From Streptomyces sp. NBC_00377 (lineage in GTDB: Bacteria; Actinomycetota; Actinomycetes; Streptomycetales; Streptomycetaceae): a stretch of 64,000 bases of DNA. Below are positions 42,479 to 51,568 of the stretch, in pieces. Position numbers and translations under genes: made by a program. Under the pieces are notes generated by a model. It made no database searches. It was not told the DNA's origin and worked only from the letters and a program-made list of their open reading frames with translations. Position 1 is the first letter of the stretch, and each line of letters opens with the position of its first letter. Location of the stretch: positions 7,688,001 through 7,752,000 of the forward strand of contig NZ_CP107958.1 in NCBI RefSeq assembly GCF_036075115.1, in the 5' to 3' direction.

Positions 42479-44532
42479 GGGCACGACTCCCGGACGAGCG
42501 TGCGTGTGCGGCCGGCCCCGAGCTCGACGGCGTGTACACGGCCGTCGGCCGAACCCACGTAGACCAGACCGTCCGCCACGGCGACCGCGGAGTCCACGGC
42601 GCTGTCCGCCTCGAACCAGCGCCGGCGGTGCCCGGTGCGGCTGTGCACGACGTGCACCACCCCGTCCTGGCTCGCGACGTAGACGCACTGGTCGTGCGGT
42701 GTCGGCGTCGCGCGGATCGCCGCGCCGACCAGGTAGCGGTGGACGACCCTGGCGTCGGTCAACGACAGGGCGTAGACGCCGCCGTCGGCACAGCCCACCC
42801 ACACCAGCCCGTCATGGACGGCGGGGGAGGCGACGACCTGGCCCTCGGTCCGAAAGCGCCAGTTCTGCTTCCCGCTCGCGGCGTCGAAGGCGTACACATG
42901 GCGGTCCCCACTGCCCACCAGGACGGTGTCGCCCGCCACCACCGGCCCGCCCTGGAGCTCCCCGCCGGTCGGCGACCGCCACAGCCGCGTGCCGTCGGCG
43001 GCGTCGAAGGCGTACAGGTGGTGGTCCCATGCCGCCGCGTAGACGACGCCCGTCGGTTCGCGGACGGCCGGCGCCCCGAGGACGGCCCGGCTGCCCGCGC
43101 CCGTCCGCCACCGTAACCGGCCGGACCCGGGCTCCAGCGCCGTCACCCTTCCCTCACGGTCGCCCAGACAGATCAGGGAGTCCGTCGCCGAGGGCGCCGA
43201 GGGCGCGGTGTTGCCGGTGCCGTGCCGCCACAGTGTGGCGCCCGAGGCGAGGTCCAGGGCGTAGACGGCGCGGTCGGCGCAGGGGACGATCACCGTTTCG
43301 CCGGCCGCGGCCAGGGTGCATTCGACCCGTGCGCCCAGCGCGCGGGTCCACACGGGTGTGCCGTCGGCGCAGTCCAGCGCGCGCACCGTGCCGTCGAGCG
43401 CGGCCACCAGGAGGCGGCCCTGGTGCGGCAGCGGCGTGGCGTAGTAGGTCCGCCCGGGCAGCCGGTACGACCAGCGGGGCGCGATGCGGGTCGCCGCCGG
43501 TGCACCGGACAGGGGTCCGGGCCCGGACCGGGCGGGTCTCGCGTGCGGCCGCCGGTAGGGCGTCGGACCGGCCGGCGGATCCGCGGGCGCCTGCGGCACG
43601 AGTACGTTCGCGTAGCGCCGCAGTACCTCCTGGGCGCCCTCCGGAAGCCAGGCGAGAGCGCCCAGGCCGGTTGTCGCGCGGCCGCCGCCGACGCCCTGCG
43701 CGGACAGGGAAAGGCGATCGGCCCGGTCCATCAGGGCGGCAGGGGCCATACGGCCGGAGGCGTCCTGGACCATGCAGGCGTCGACGAGGTCGCGGACGAC
43801 GGCGGGCAGGTGCGCGATGTCCGGTGAGCCGTCCGGCCGGCGGGCGACCATCACCCCGTTGTCGCCCAGCGGGAGGTCCTCGCCCGTCACGGCGAAGGCC
43901 AGTACGCCCCCGAGCGCGTACACGTCGGTCGCTCCGCCGACACCCCGGTTGCGGACCTGCTCCGGTGCCACGTATCCCACTGTGCCTCTCGGCGTGGAGA
44001 GGCTGCCGGACGGCAGGGTGATGTCCCGGACCAGCCCGAAGTCGATCATGCAGGGTCCGTCGGGGGTGACGAGGATGTTCGAGGGCTTCAGATCACGGTG
44101 GACCAGGCGCAGTTCGTGCAGTCTGACGAGGATCCGGGCCAGTTCCCGTACGAGGGCCATGGCCGCGGGCACGGGGAGCGGCCCGGACTCCTTCACCAGG
44201 TCCTTCAGGGTGGGCGCCTTGACGTAGTCGATGGCGAGCCAGGGCCGGAGGCCGTCGAGGCTGTAGTTCTGCACCGCGGGCGTGCAGTGCCCGCCCAGTT
44301 TCCGGCACGCCGCGACCTCACGGGTGAACCTCTCGCGGAACTCGGCGTCCAGGACGTGGTCGGCCTTGATCGTCTTGATCGCGGCGGGCCGCCCGCCGCG
44401 CGCGAGCTCACCCAGGTAGACGCGGCCCATTCCGCCCTGACCGATCACGGCCCGCAGGCGGTAGTCCCCGATCCGGCGCGGGTCCTGGTTGCCCAGTGCC
44501 CGCAGGACGTTCGGGGCTGCAGACGTGGCCAT
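42475..44532 (-). CDS. Ser/Thr protein kinase with PQQ-like beta-propeller
   Basis: About 685 aa from ATG 44532. Complete Hanks-type kinase: glycine loop 'GQGGMG' (31-36), Lys53 in AAIKTI, 'HRDLKPSN' (145-152), 'IDFG' (163-166), 'GTVGYVAPEQV'. Residues about 370-680 form a propeller with repeats such as 'DGTRLWRSPTGGELQGGPVV' and 'SGKQNWRFRTEGQVVASPAV'. There is no membrane helix, unlike PknD. It is the first gene of the five-gene operon. ATGs at 44571 and further upstream are possible. The propeller may sense a ligand or dock partners. Confidence 0.87.
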   Translation of the reverse strand: MATSAAPNVLRALGNQDPRRIGDYRLRAVIGQGGMGRVYLGELARGGRPAAIKTIKADHVLDAEFRERFTREVAACRKLGGHCTPAVQNYSLDGLRPWLAIDYVKAPTLKDLVKESGPLPVPAAMALVRELARILVRLHELRLVHRDLKPSNILVTPDGPCMIDFGLVRDITLPSGSLSTPRGTVGYVAPEQVRNRGVGGATDVYALGGVLAFAVTGEDLPLGDNGVMVARRPDGSPDIAHLPAVVRDLVDACMVQDASGRMAPAALMDRADRLSLSAQGVGGGRATTGLGALAWLPEGAQEVLRRYANVLVPQAPADPPAGPTPYRRPHARPARSGPGPLSGAPAATRIAPRWSYRLPGRTYYATPLPHQGRLLVAALDGTVRALDCADGTPVWTRALGARVECTLAAAGETVIVPCADRAVYALDLASGATLWRHGTGNTAPSAPSATDSLICLGDREGRVTALEPGSGRLRWRTGAGSRAVLGAPAVREPTGVVYAAAWDHHLYAFDAADGTRLWRSPTGGELQGGPVVAGDTVLVGSGDRHVYAFDAASGKQNWRFRTEGQVVASPAVHDGLVWVGCADGGVYALSLTDARVVHRYLVGAAIRATPTPHDQCVYVASQDGVVHVVHSRTGHRRRWFEADSAVDSAVAVADGLVYVGSADGRVHAVELGAGRTRTLVRESCP

Positions 44533-44711
44533 GACCGGAACCGCCTCTGTGCTCGCTGCCGACAGGTACATGTCGTTTCCGTCAAAGGCCCTGATAAACA
44601 CGGAAGTTGGGCAACGGATACGATAGACCACCCGATCATCCACCATCCATCAAATGGGCTTATTCGCCCTCTTGAACGGACTTGCGAACCGGTCGACTGC
44701 GGTCTGTGGTC

Positions 44712-44771
44712 CGCAGGTTCGAGGGCCGCGGGTGCGAGGTGTGCGGGTTCGAGGACCGCGGGTGCGAGGTG
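44712..44771. repeat. two tandem 30-bp units
   Basis: Two adjacent 30-bp units, 44712-44741 and 44742-44771, share GGTTCGAGG-CCGCGGGTGCG with two mismatches. They lie in the gap between the kinase operon start and the HxlR stop. The AT-richer part of the gap (44560-44700) presumably holds the operon promoter, but I cannot place boxes with confidence. Confidence 0.7.
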
Positions 44772-44778
44772 TGCGGCC

Positions 44779-45249
44779 TCAGGCGGTCGACGGGCCCGTC
44801 ACGGTCCACCCCGGGGTCTGCGGATGGGCCCTCAGGTCCTCGTGGCGGACCCGGCCGCCGCAGGCGGAACAGGTGACCTCGGGGGTCAGCTCGTTGCCGC
44901 AGACGTGCTCGATCACCATGGGCCGCTCGTCGTCCCGGCGGAGGTGGCGGTCGCCCCACGCCATGAGCGTCATCAGGACCGGCTCCAGTTCGAGCCCCGC
45001 GGGCGTGGGCCGGTACTCGAAGCGCTGCGGGCGCTCGCTGTACGCGCGCTTGGTCAGGATGCCGGCGTCGACCAGGCGCCGCAGCCGGCCGGCCAGGATG
45101 TCGCGCGGGGCGCCGATGTTGCGCACCAGCTGGTCGAAGCGGCCGTTGCCCAGGCAGGTCTCCCGCAGGACGAGCAGGGAGTACTTCTCGCCGACGAGGG
45201 CGAGGGTGTCGGCGATCGAGCAGGGGCGCGGGTCTTTGGGGGAGGCCAT
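44779..45249 (-). CDS. HxlR-family transcriptional regulator with extra C-terminal CxxC
   Basis: 156 aa. The HxlR winged helix covers residues about 10-100: 'ADTLALVGEKYSLLVLRETC', 'RFDQLVRNIGAPRDILAGRL', 'TPAGLELEPVLMTLMAWGDR'. The tail adds 'VCGNELTPEVTCSACGG', a possible zinc ribbon or redox switch, beyond the usual HxlR length. It is divergent from a thiolase gene and flanks an inverted repeat that it probably binds. HxlR proteins often respond to aldehydes, quinones or oxidants. Confidence 0.85.
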   Translation of the reverse strand: MASPKDPRPCSIADTLALVGEKYSLLVLRETCLGNGRFDQLVRNIGAPRDILAGRLRRLVDAGILTKRAYSERPQRFEYRPTPAGLELEPVLMTLMAWGDRHLRRDDERPMVIEHVCGNELTPEVTCSACGGRVRHEDLRAHPQTPGWTVTGPSTA

Positions 45250-45265
45250 GGCCGCGAGTCTAGGG

Positions 45266-45311
45266 GAGGGTTGGAAAAGTGAACCCTGGTGGGTTGGATT
45301 TCCAAACCCTC
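45266..45311. promoter_or_regulatory. inverted repeat in the HxlR/thiolase divergent promoter
   Basis: GAGGGTTGGAAA (45266-45277) and TTTCCAAACCCTC (45299-45311) are complementary apart from one inserted T. A further GGGTTGGA occurs between them. The position between the two start codons makes it the likely HxlR operator. Confidence 0.6.
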
Positions 45312-45384
45312 AGGGCTATGGTGAGTCCAGATTTCCTACTCACCGGTAATCTTCCTGCCCGTGCTCGTCATGGAGGCCCCGCAG

Positions 45385-46554
45385 ATGCGTGACGCAGTCA
45401 TCGTCGAAGCCGTACGCACCCCGATCGGCAAGGGCAAGCCGAACGGCTCCCTCGCCCACGTCCACCCCGTCGAACTCCTCGCCCACACCCTGCGCAGCCT
45501 CGTCGAGCGCTCCGGCGTCGATCCCGCACTGATCGACGACGTCATCGGCGGCACCGTCGACCAGGTCGGCGAACAGGCCATGAACACCACCCGCTACGCG
45601 CTGCTCTCGGCGGGCTTCCCGGAAACGGTCCCCGCGACCACCGTCGACCGGCAGTGCGGCTCCTCCCAGCAGGCCGTGCACTTCGCGGCCCAGGGCGTCA
45701 TCTCCGGCGCCTACGACCTCGTCGTCGCCTGCGGTGTCGAGTCGATGAGCCGCGTCCCGATGTGGTCCAACGTGCCGGCGGGCAAGGACCCCTTCGGCCC
45801 CGGCGTCGCCGAGCGCTACCCGGAGGGACTCGTCCCGCAGGGCATCAGCTCCGAGCTCATCGCCGCCAAGTGGTCGATCACGCGGGAGCAGATGGACGCC
45901 TTCGCGGTCTCCTCGCACCACAAAGCCGCCGCGGCCTGGGAACAGGGCCTCTTCGACGCCGAGGTCGCGCCCCTGGACGGCGTCTCGCGCGACGAGTGCG
46001 TACGGCCCGGCAGCACCCCCGGGATCCTCGCCGGTCTCAAGCCCGCGTACTACGACCCGGCCTTCGCCGAGCGCTTCCCGCAGATCGAGTGGAACGTCAC
46101 CGCGGGCAACGCTAGCCCGGTCAACGACGGCGCCTCGGCCGTGCTGATCACCTCCACCGAGACCGCCGCCCGCCTCGGTCTGCGCCCGCTCGCCCGGCTG
46201 CACAGTTTCGCCGTCACCGGCTCTGATCCGCTGCTGATGCTGACCGGCGTGATCCCGGCGACCGAGAAGGTGCTGCACCGGGCGGGGCTGCGGCTCGACG
46301 ACATCGACCTCTTCGAGGTCAACGAGGCATTCTCCAGCGTCGTCCTGGCCTGGCGGCAGGAGACCGGGGCCGACCTCGCCAAGGTCAACGTGCACGGCGG
46401 CGCGATCGCGCTGGGCCACCCGCTCGGCGCCAGCGGCACCCGGCTCACCACCACCCTCGTCCACGCCATGCGGGAGCGCGGCGCCCGCTACGCCCTCCAG
46501 ACGATGTGCGAGGCGGGAGGGCTCGCGAACGCGATGGTCCTGGAGTCCGTGTAG
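45385..46554 (+). CDS. thiolase (acetyl-CoA acyltransferase)
   Basis: 389 aa, usual thiolase length. The nucleophile is Cys91 in 'DRQCGSSQQAVH'; 'NVHGGAIALGHPLGASG' gives the His, and 'LQTMCEAGGLANA' the second Cys. The family motif there is normally CxGGG; here it reads CEAGG. It catalyses thiolytic cleavage of 3-oxoacyl-CoA or the reverse condensation; the FadA-type architecture suggests beta-oxidation. GGAGG at 45372-45376 supports ATG 45385 over the upstream ATG 45370. Probably regulated by the divergent HxlR protein. Confidence 0.9.
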   Translation: MRDAVIVEAVRTPIGKGKPNGSLAHVHPVELLAHTLRSLVERSGVDPALIDDVIGGTVDQVGEQAMNTTRYALLSAGFPETVPATTVDRQCGSSQQAVHFAAQGVISGAYDLVVACGVESMSRVPMWSNVPAGKDPFGPGVAERYPEGLVPQGISSELIAAKWSITREQMDAFAVSSHHKAAAAWEQGLFDAEVAPLDGVSRDECVRPGSTPGILAGLKPAYYDPAFAERFPQIEWNVTAGNASPVNDGASAVLITSTETAARLGLRPLARLHSFAVTGSDPLLMLTGVIPATEKVLHRAGLRLDDIDLFEVNEAFSSVVLAWRQETGADLAKVNVHGGAIALGHPLGASGTRLTTTLVHAMRERGARYALQTMCEAGGLANAMVLESV

Positions 46555-46593
46555 CGGCCCGGGCGTCAGGCGGCGGAGCCAGGGGCCGGCCGG

Positions 46594-47415
46594 CTACGGC
46601 CGGCGCAGATGGTGGCGCTTGCGCCAGGCCACCACCGCGCCGAGCAGGGCCGGCAAGGCGATGCAGGCCATGGCGATCAGGAAGGCCGGCGAGGTGGGCG
46701 AGGAGGCGCGGGCCCCGGCGACGACGTACGCGGCGGTGTTCGGGATCGAACCCAGCGCCGTCGCCACCAGGAAGGACAGCCAGCCCATGCGGGAGACGGC
46801 GGCGCAGTAGTTCGCGGCCCAGAACGGCACCCCCGGGAACAGACGGGCCGCCAGCATCGAGCGCATGCCGTGGCGGCTCAGCTGCCCGTCCGCCGCCTTG
46901 AGCAGCCGGCCGCGCAGCAGTGGTCGCAGCGCCTCCTGCCCGAGGAGCCGGCCGAGCCCGAAGCTGATACCGGCTCCCAGCACCGTGCCCGCCAGCGCCG
47001 CGGCGATGCCCCACTGCGAGCCGAACAGCGCGCCCGCGGCCAGGTTCAGCAGCGGTCGCGGAACGAACGCCACGGTGCACAGGCCGTAGGCCAACGCGAA
47101 GACCGCGGCCGCCGAGGCGCCGCCCAACTGGGGTGGCCAGCCGTCCGCGAGGAGTTTCTGCGGCTCGAAGAGCAGCACGCTCGACGCGGCCGCCGCGAGC
47201 AGCGTGACCAGCAGCGCGAACCGCGACCAGGGCGAGAGGAGCACTCTCGTGCAGCGCGCGGCGAAGCCGCCGGGCGCGACGGCCGCCGAAGCGACGGACG
47301 CGGTGACGGGCACGGTGCGGGGCACGGGAGCGAGCGCGGGGACGACGAGCTCCGTGGCGGTGGCCCGGGGAGGGGCCGTGGCGGTGCCCCCAGAGCGGGT
47401 GGTGGCATCGAGCAT
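46594..47415 (-). CDS. TVP38/TMEM64-family membrane protein
   Basis: 273 aa with five to six helices. 'FVPRPLLNLAAGALFG' is the SNARE-associated/VTT-domain loop and 'RLFPGVPFWAANYCAAVSRMGW' the second conserved loop with the F-P-x-x-P motif. Related to DedA; such proteins are implicated in phospholipid or undecaprenyl-phosphate flipping. About 70 residues of Ala/Pro/Thr-rich leader precede the first helix. Convergent with the thiolase with 40 bases between them. Confidence 0.83.
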   Translation of the reverse strand: MLDATTRSGGTATAPPRATATELVVPALAPVPRTVPVTASVASAAVAPGGFAARCTRVLLSPWSRFALLVTLLAAAASSVLLFEPQKLLADGWPPQLGGASAAAVFALAYGLCTVAFVPRPLLNLAAGALFGSQWGIAAALAGTVLGAGISFGLGRLLGQEALRPLLRGRLLKAADGQLSRHGMRSMLAARLFPGVPFWAANYCAAVSRMGWLSFLVATALGSIPNTAAYVVAGARASSPTSPAFLIAMACIALPALLGAVVAWRKRHHLRRP

Positions 47416-47464
47416 CCAGCGACACTAACCGACGCACGTGTGTGATCGCCGTATGGTTCGTCTC

Positions 47465-48211
47465 ATGACGGTCACAGGTGCGGACACGATCGGCGTGCCG
47501 GACAGCGTTCTCGCCGACCTTGTGCTGGAGCGGCTGACGACCGTCTACGGCGCCGCGGCCGACCCGGGCCGGGCGGCGGCCATGCGCGCGTACATGAAGG
47601 ACGTCGCCCCGTTCCTGGGCCTGCCCACCCCCGCCCGGCGGGCCCTGTCGCGCACCGTCCTGGCGGGAACGGCCCGTCCGGACGAGGGCGACTGCACGGC
47701 GGTCGCGCTGCGCTGCTGGGCGCTGCCGCAGCGGGAGTACCACTACTTCGCCGTCGACTATCTGCGCCGGTACGCGCCCCGCCTCTCGTCCTCGTTCCTG
47801 CCCGTCGCACGCCGGCTGGTGACCACGGTCTCGTGGTGGGACACGGTCGACCTGCTCGCCGCACACGTGGTCGGCGCGCTCGTCGAGGCCGACCCCCGGC
47901 TCCGCGCGGACATGGACGCCTGGATCGTCGACGAAAACCTGTGGGTCGCCCGCACCGCGCTGCTCCACCAACTCCGTTACAAGGAACACACCGACACCGA
48001 CCGGCTGTTCGCCTACTGCCTGCGCCGGTCGGGCCACCCCGACTTCTTCGTCCGCAAGGCCATCGGCTGGTCCCTGCGCGAGTACGCCAAGACCGACCCG
48101 GCGGCCGTCAGCGCCTTCGTCGCCCGCGAGCGGGGACGCTTCGCGCCGCTGACGGTGCGTGAGGCGCTGAGGAACATCGGGGACACGGCGACGCCGCCCG
48201 GCGGGTCATGA
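47465..48211 (+). CDS. AlkD-like DNA alkylation repair protein
   Basis: 248 aa HEAT-like helical protein. 'MRAYMKDVAPFLGLPTPARR', 'YHYFAVDYLRRYA', 'TVSWWDTVDLLAAHV', 'LWVARTALLHQLRYKE' and 'DFFVRKAIGWSLREYAKTDP' correspond to AlkC/AlkD repeats. The conserved Trp-Asp motif (WWDTVD) lines the DNA-contact groove in AlkD, which excises 3- and 7-alkylpurines. ATG 47465 is used rather than the frame start at 47438. The end overlaps the next convergent gene by 6 bases. Confidence 0.88.
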   Translation: MTVTGADTIGVPDSVLADLVLERLTTVYGAAADPGRAAAMRAYMKDVAPFLGLPTPARRALSRTVLAGTARPDEGDCTAVALRCWALPQREYHYFAVDYLRRYAPRLSSSFLPVARRLVTTVSWWDTVDLLAAHVVGALVEADPRLRADMDAWIVDENLWVARTALLHQLRYKEHTDTDRLFAYCLRRSGHPDFFVRKAIGWSLREYAKTDPAAVSAFVARERGRFAPLTVREALRNIGDTATPPGGS

Positions 48212-48766
48212 GGGACGCAGGCGGGGCGCCTCGTCGTCCGGGGTGTGCGGGCTCGCGAAGTGGAAGGGCACCGACAGCCCTGCGGCCAGGGCCCTGCCCA
48301 CCTGGTCGGCGACGGCGGCGCAGGGATGGCTCAGGGAGGGATCCGTGCCCGCGAGGAGCCGCTGTGCCGCGCGCCGGTAGACGGTGGCGAGGACCTGCTC
48401 GCCGTCGGGGTCGGCGGTGACGGCGTACAGGGTCACGAACCAGTCGTGGACCGTGTCCCCGTCCCAGACGGCCTCGACCGCCACGACCCGGCCCGGCGCC
48501 CCCGCCGCACGGGCGGTGAGCGAATCCAGGTCCAACGGGTCGTCGGGAGTCCGGGCGATGCGGTCACCGTGGTGGGAATAGCGTTCGTGGACCACGACCT
48601 GAGCCTCGTGAAGGTCGAGACCGTGGGCCCGTCCCGCCTCCCAGGCGACGCGGACCGCCCGGAACCAGGCGTCCTGGAGGACGAACCCGTCCACCTGCTC
48701 ACGGACGCCCTCCGGCAGCAGCCGCCACCACCGCTCCCACGACTCACCCTCGTCGATGTCGGTCAT
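48206..48766 (-). CDS. hypothetical soluble protein
   Basis: About 186 aa, unrecognised. 'EGESWERWWRLLPEGVREQV', 'EAQVVVHERYSHHGDRIAR', 'DGDTVHDWFVTLYAVTADPD', 'PFHFASPHTPDDEAPRL'. There is no signal or membrane segment; good streptomycete codon use. Start ATG 48766 (MTDIDEG) is chosen; ATG 48787 would add seven residues. The 5' end faces tuf3 across 266 bases. Confidence 0.6.
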   Translation of the reverse strand: MTDIDEGESWERWWRLLPEGVREQVDGFVLQDAWFRAVRVAWEAGRAHGLDLHEAQVVVHERYSHHGDRIARTPDDPLDLDSLTARAAGAPGRVVAVEAVWDGDTVHDWFVTLYAVTADPDGEQVLATVYRRAAQRLLAGTDPSLSHPCAAVADQVGRALAAGLSVPFHFASPHTPDDEAPRLRPS

Positions 48767-48825
48767 CAGGACCGCACCCCTCTCCATCCCGCGAAAACCA
48801 TTCGACACCGAACGAACCGTCGGCG

Positions 48826-48939
48826 ATGATCGACTCCATGTTCCGGTACGCCTTCCTCCTCGCAGCATCCGCCGTCGCGGATACGCCGAAGGCTGCCGTC
48901 CCGCTCCTCGTGGCCGCTGTCGACGGCGCCCGAAGCTGA
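48826..48939 (+). CDS. possible 37-aa leader ORF upstream of tuf3
   Basis: ATG 48826 opens a 38-codon frame: 'MIDSMFRYAFLLAASAVADT', then an Ala/Val-rich hydrophobic tail ending ARS and TGA 48937. It has GC-biased third positions and one hydrophobic segment, but no good ribosome site. It ends 94 bases before the tuf3 start. It could be a leader peptide or chance. Confidence 0.25.
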   Translation: MIDSMFRYAFLLAASAVADTPKAAVPLLVAAVDGARS

Positions 48940-49032
48940 CCCTCTCCGGAACGTCCGGCGGACCCCGCAGGGGGAGGGTCGGCCAGGTTACCGGGGTCCC
49001 CGCTTCCCACGGACACGCTTCGAGGTAGAGCC

Positions 49033-50220
<1,188 letters not shown>

Positions 50221-50238
50221 GACCGGCCGGGGCGCGTG

Positions 50239-50500
50239 GGGACCACCCGCGCGCCCCGGAGACGGCGAACCGACTTCGCGGCCCGTCCGCCCGCCGGTTC
50301 CTGGCCCCGCGGTGGCGCACAGGCGGGGGCGTCTGGGTCTCACTCGCCCATGGTCGGGAGCGGCGAACCGGCCACGGCTTGCCCGCCCGCCGGTCCCTGG
50401 CCCCGCGGCGCCGCACCGGCGGGGGCGTCTGGGTACCACCCGCGCTGCTCGGGAGCGGCGAACCGGCCGCGGTCGGTCGCCCGCCGGTCCCCGGCGGTGC
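50239..50500. repeat. degenerate 96-98 bp tandem repeat after tuf3
   Basis: The blocks GGCGAACCG, CCCGCCGGT(T)CCTGGCCCCGCGG, GGCGGGGGCGTCTGGGT and ACCACCCGCGC recur in order; the GGCGAAC anchors lie at 50264, 50362 and 50457 (98- and 95-base periods), with a third, partial unit. No coding frame makes sense, though one frame remains open. The 466-base gap holds nothing else. Confidence 0.75.
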
Positions 50501-50687
50501 GGTGGGGTGGCGGTCTGCGGCGTGCCGCACCCGCCGGCCGTCGACCGTCGGCAGACCGCCCACATCCCGGTGCTCGGGGACGTGGTGCGTCGGCGGTTGC
50601 GCGGGTCGTCGGCGCTGCGGTGCCGACGGCTGCCGCCCGGGGGCCCACGAGCTCTTCGCAGGCATGGGCCGCAGGCACAATGGGACG

Positions 50688-51536
50688 GTGAACGACGAGC
50701 CCGTACCCGTCTCCCGCGCCGTCGACCACGGCACCGCCAAGCTGATGCCCGACGTCGACCGGGAGCGCGCCTGGCTGCTCACCGTCGACGGCGCGCCGCA
50801 GTCGTACGTCGACCTGGACGAGCCGACGCATCTGGAGTTCGAGTACGCGCGGCGCCTCGGACATGTCCTGGACACCGCCGCCGAGACTGGGCGCCCCCTG
50901 GAGGTCGTGCATCTCGGCGGCGGTGCGCTCACCCTGCCGCGGTACCTGGCCGCGACCCGGCCGGGTTCCCGGCAGGACGTCGTCGAGTTCGACCGCGGTC
51001 TGCTGGAGATGATCGTCGAGCACCTGCCGGTCCCTCCCGGAACCGGCATCGCGCTGCACGCCGCCGACGCGCGGGCCTGGCTGGAAGCGGCGCCGGACGG
51101 CTCGGCCGACGCGCTGGTCGCCGACGTCTTCGGCGGCTCGCGTGTCCCCGCCCATCTGACGTCCCTCGCCTGCACCCGGGAAGCAGCACGGGTCCTGCGC
51201 GGCGACGGCGTCTATCTGGCGAACCTCGCCGACGCGGCGCCCTTCGGCTTCCTGCGGTCCCAACTCGCGAACCTCGCCGCGGTTTTCGGGGAACTCGCCC
51301 TCATCGCCGAGCCGGCCGTGCTGCGCGGACGACGGTTCGGCAACGCGGTGCTCGTCGCCGCGCACCACCCGCTCGACGTGGCCGGCCTCGCCCGCCGCAC
51401 CGCCTCCGACGCGTTCCCGGCCCGGGTCGAGCACGGCCCCGGGCTGCGCCGCTTCATCGGCGACGCACGCCCGGTGCGGGACGAGGACGCCGTACCGTCA
51501 CCGCAGCCGCCCGAGGGCGCGTTCGGCATCGGCTGA
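50688..51536 (+). CDS. spermidine synthase-like methyltransferase-fold protein
   Basis: About 282 aa. 'PQSYVDLDEPTHLEFEYARR', 'EVVHLGGGALTLPRYLAATR' (AdoMet/dcAdoMet loop GGGALTLP), 'DVVEFDRGLLEM' (acidic ribose contact) and 'ADALVADVFGGSRVPAHLTS' match the spermidine-synthase Rossmann fold. The family often serves other roles in actinobacteria, so a polyamine product is not certain. GTG 50688 was chosen; the open frame continues upstream through the tandem repeat, which is not coding. Confidence 0.82.
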   Translation: MNDEPVPVSRAVDHGTAKLMPDVDRERAWLLTVDGAPQSYVDLDEPTHLEFEYARRLGHVLDTAAETGRPLEVVHLGGGALTLPRYLAATRPGSRQDVVEFDRGLLEMIVEHLPVPPGTGIALHAADARAWLEAAPDGSADALVADVFGGSRVPAHLTSLACTREAARVLRGDGVYLANLADAAPFGFLRSQLANLAAVFGELALIAEPAVLRGRRFGNAVLVAAHHPLDVAGLARRTASDAFPARVEHGPGLRRFIGDARPVRDEDAVPSPQPPEGAFGIG

Positions 51537-51568
51537 GCGATGCGCCGAGCCCGGAGTCCCGTCCGCCC

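Noticed and set aside
50221..50687. Open frame through the tandem repeat joined to the spermidine-synthase-like gene
   Set aside because: The translation is a repetitive Arg/Gly/Pro string with no family match; homologues start at the GTG at 50688.
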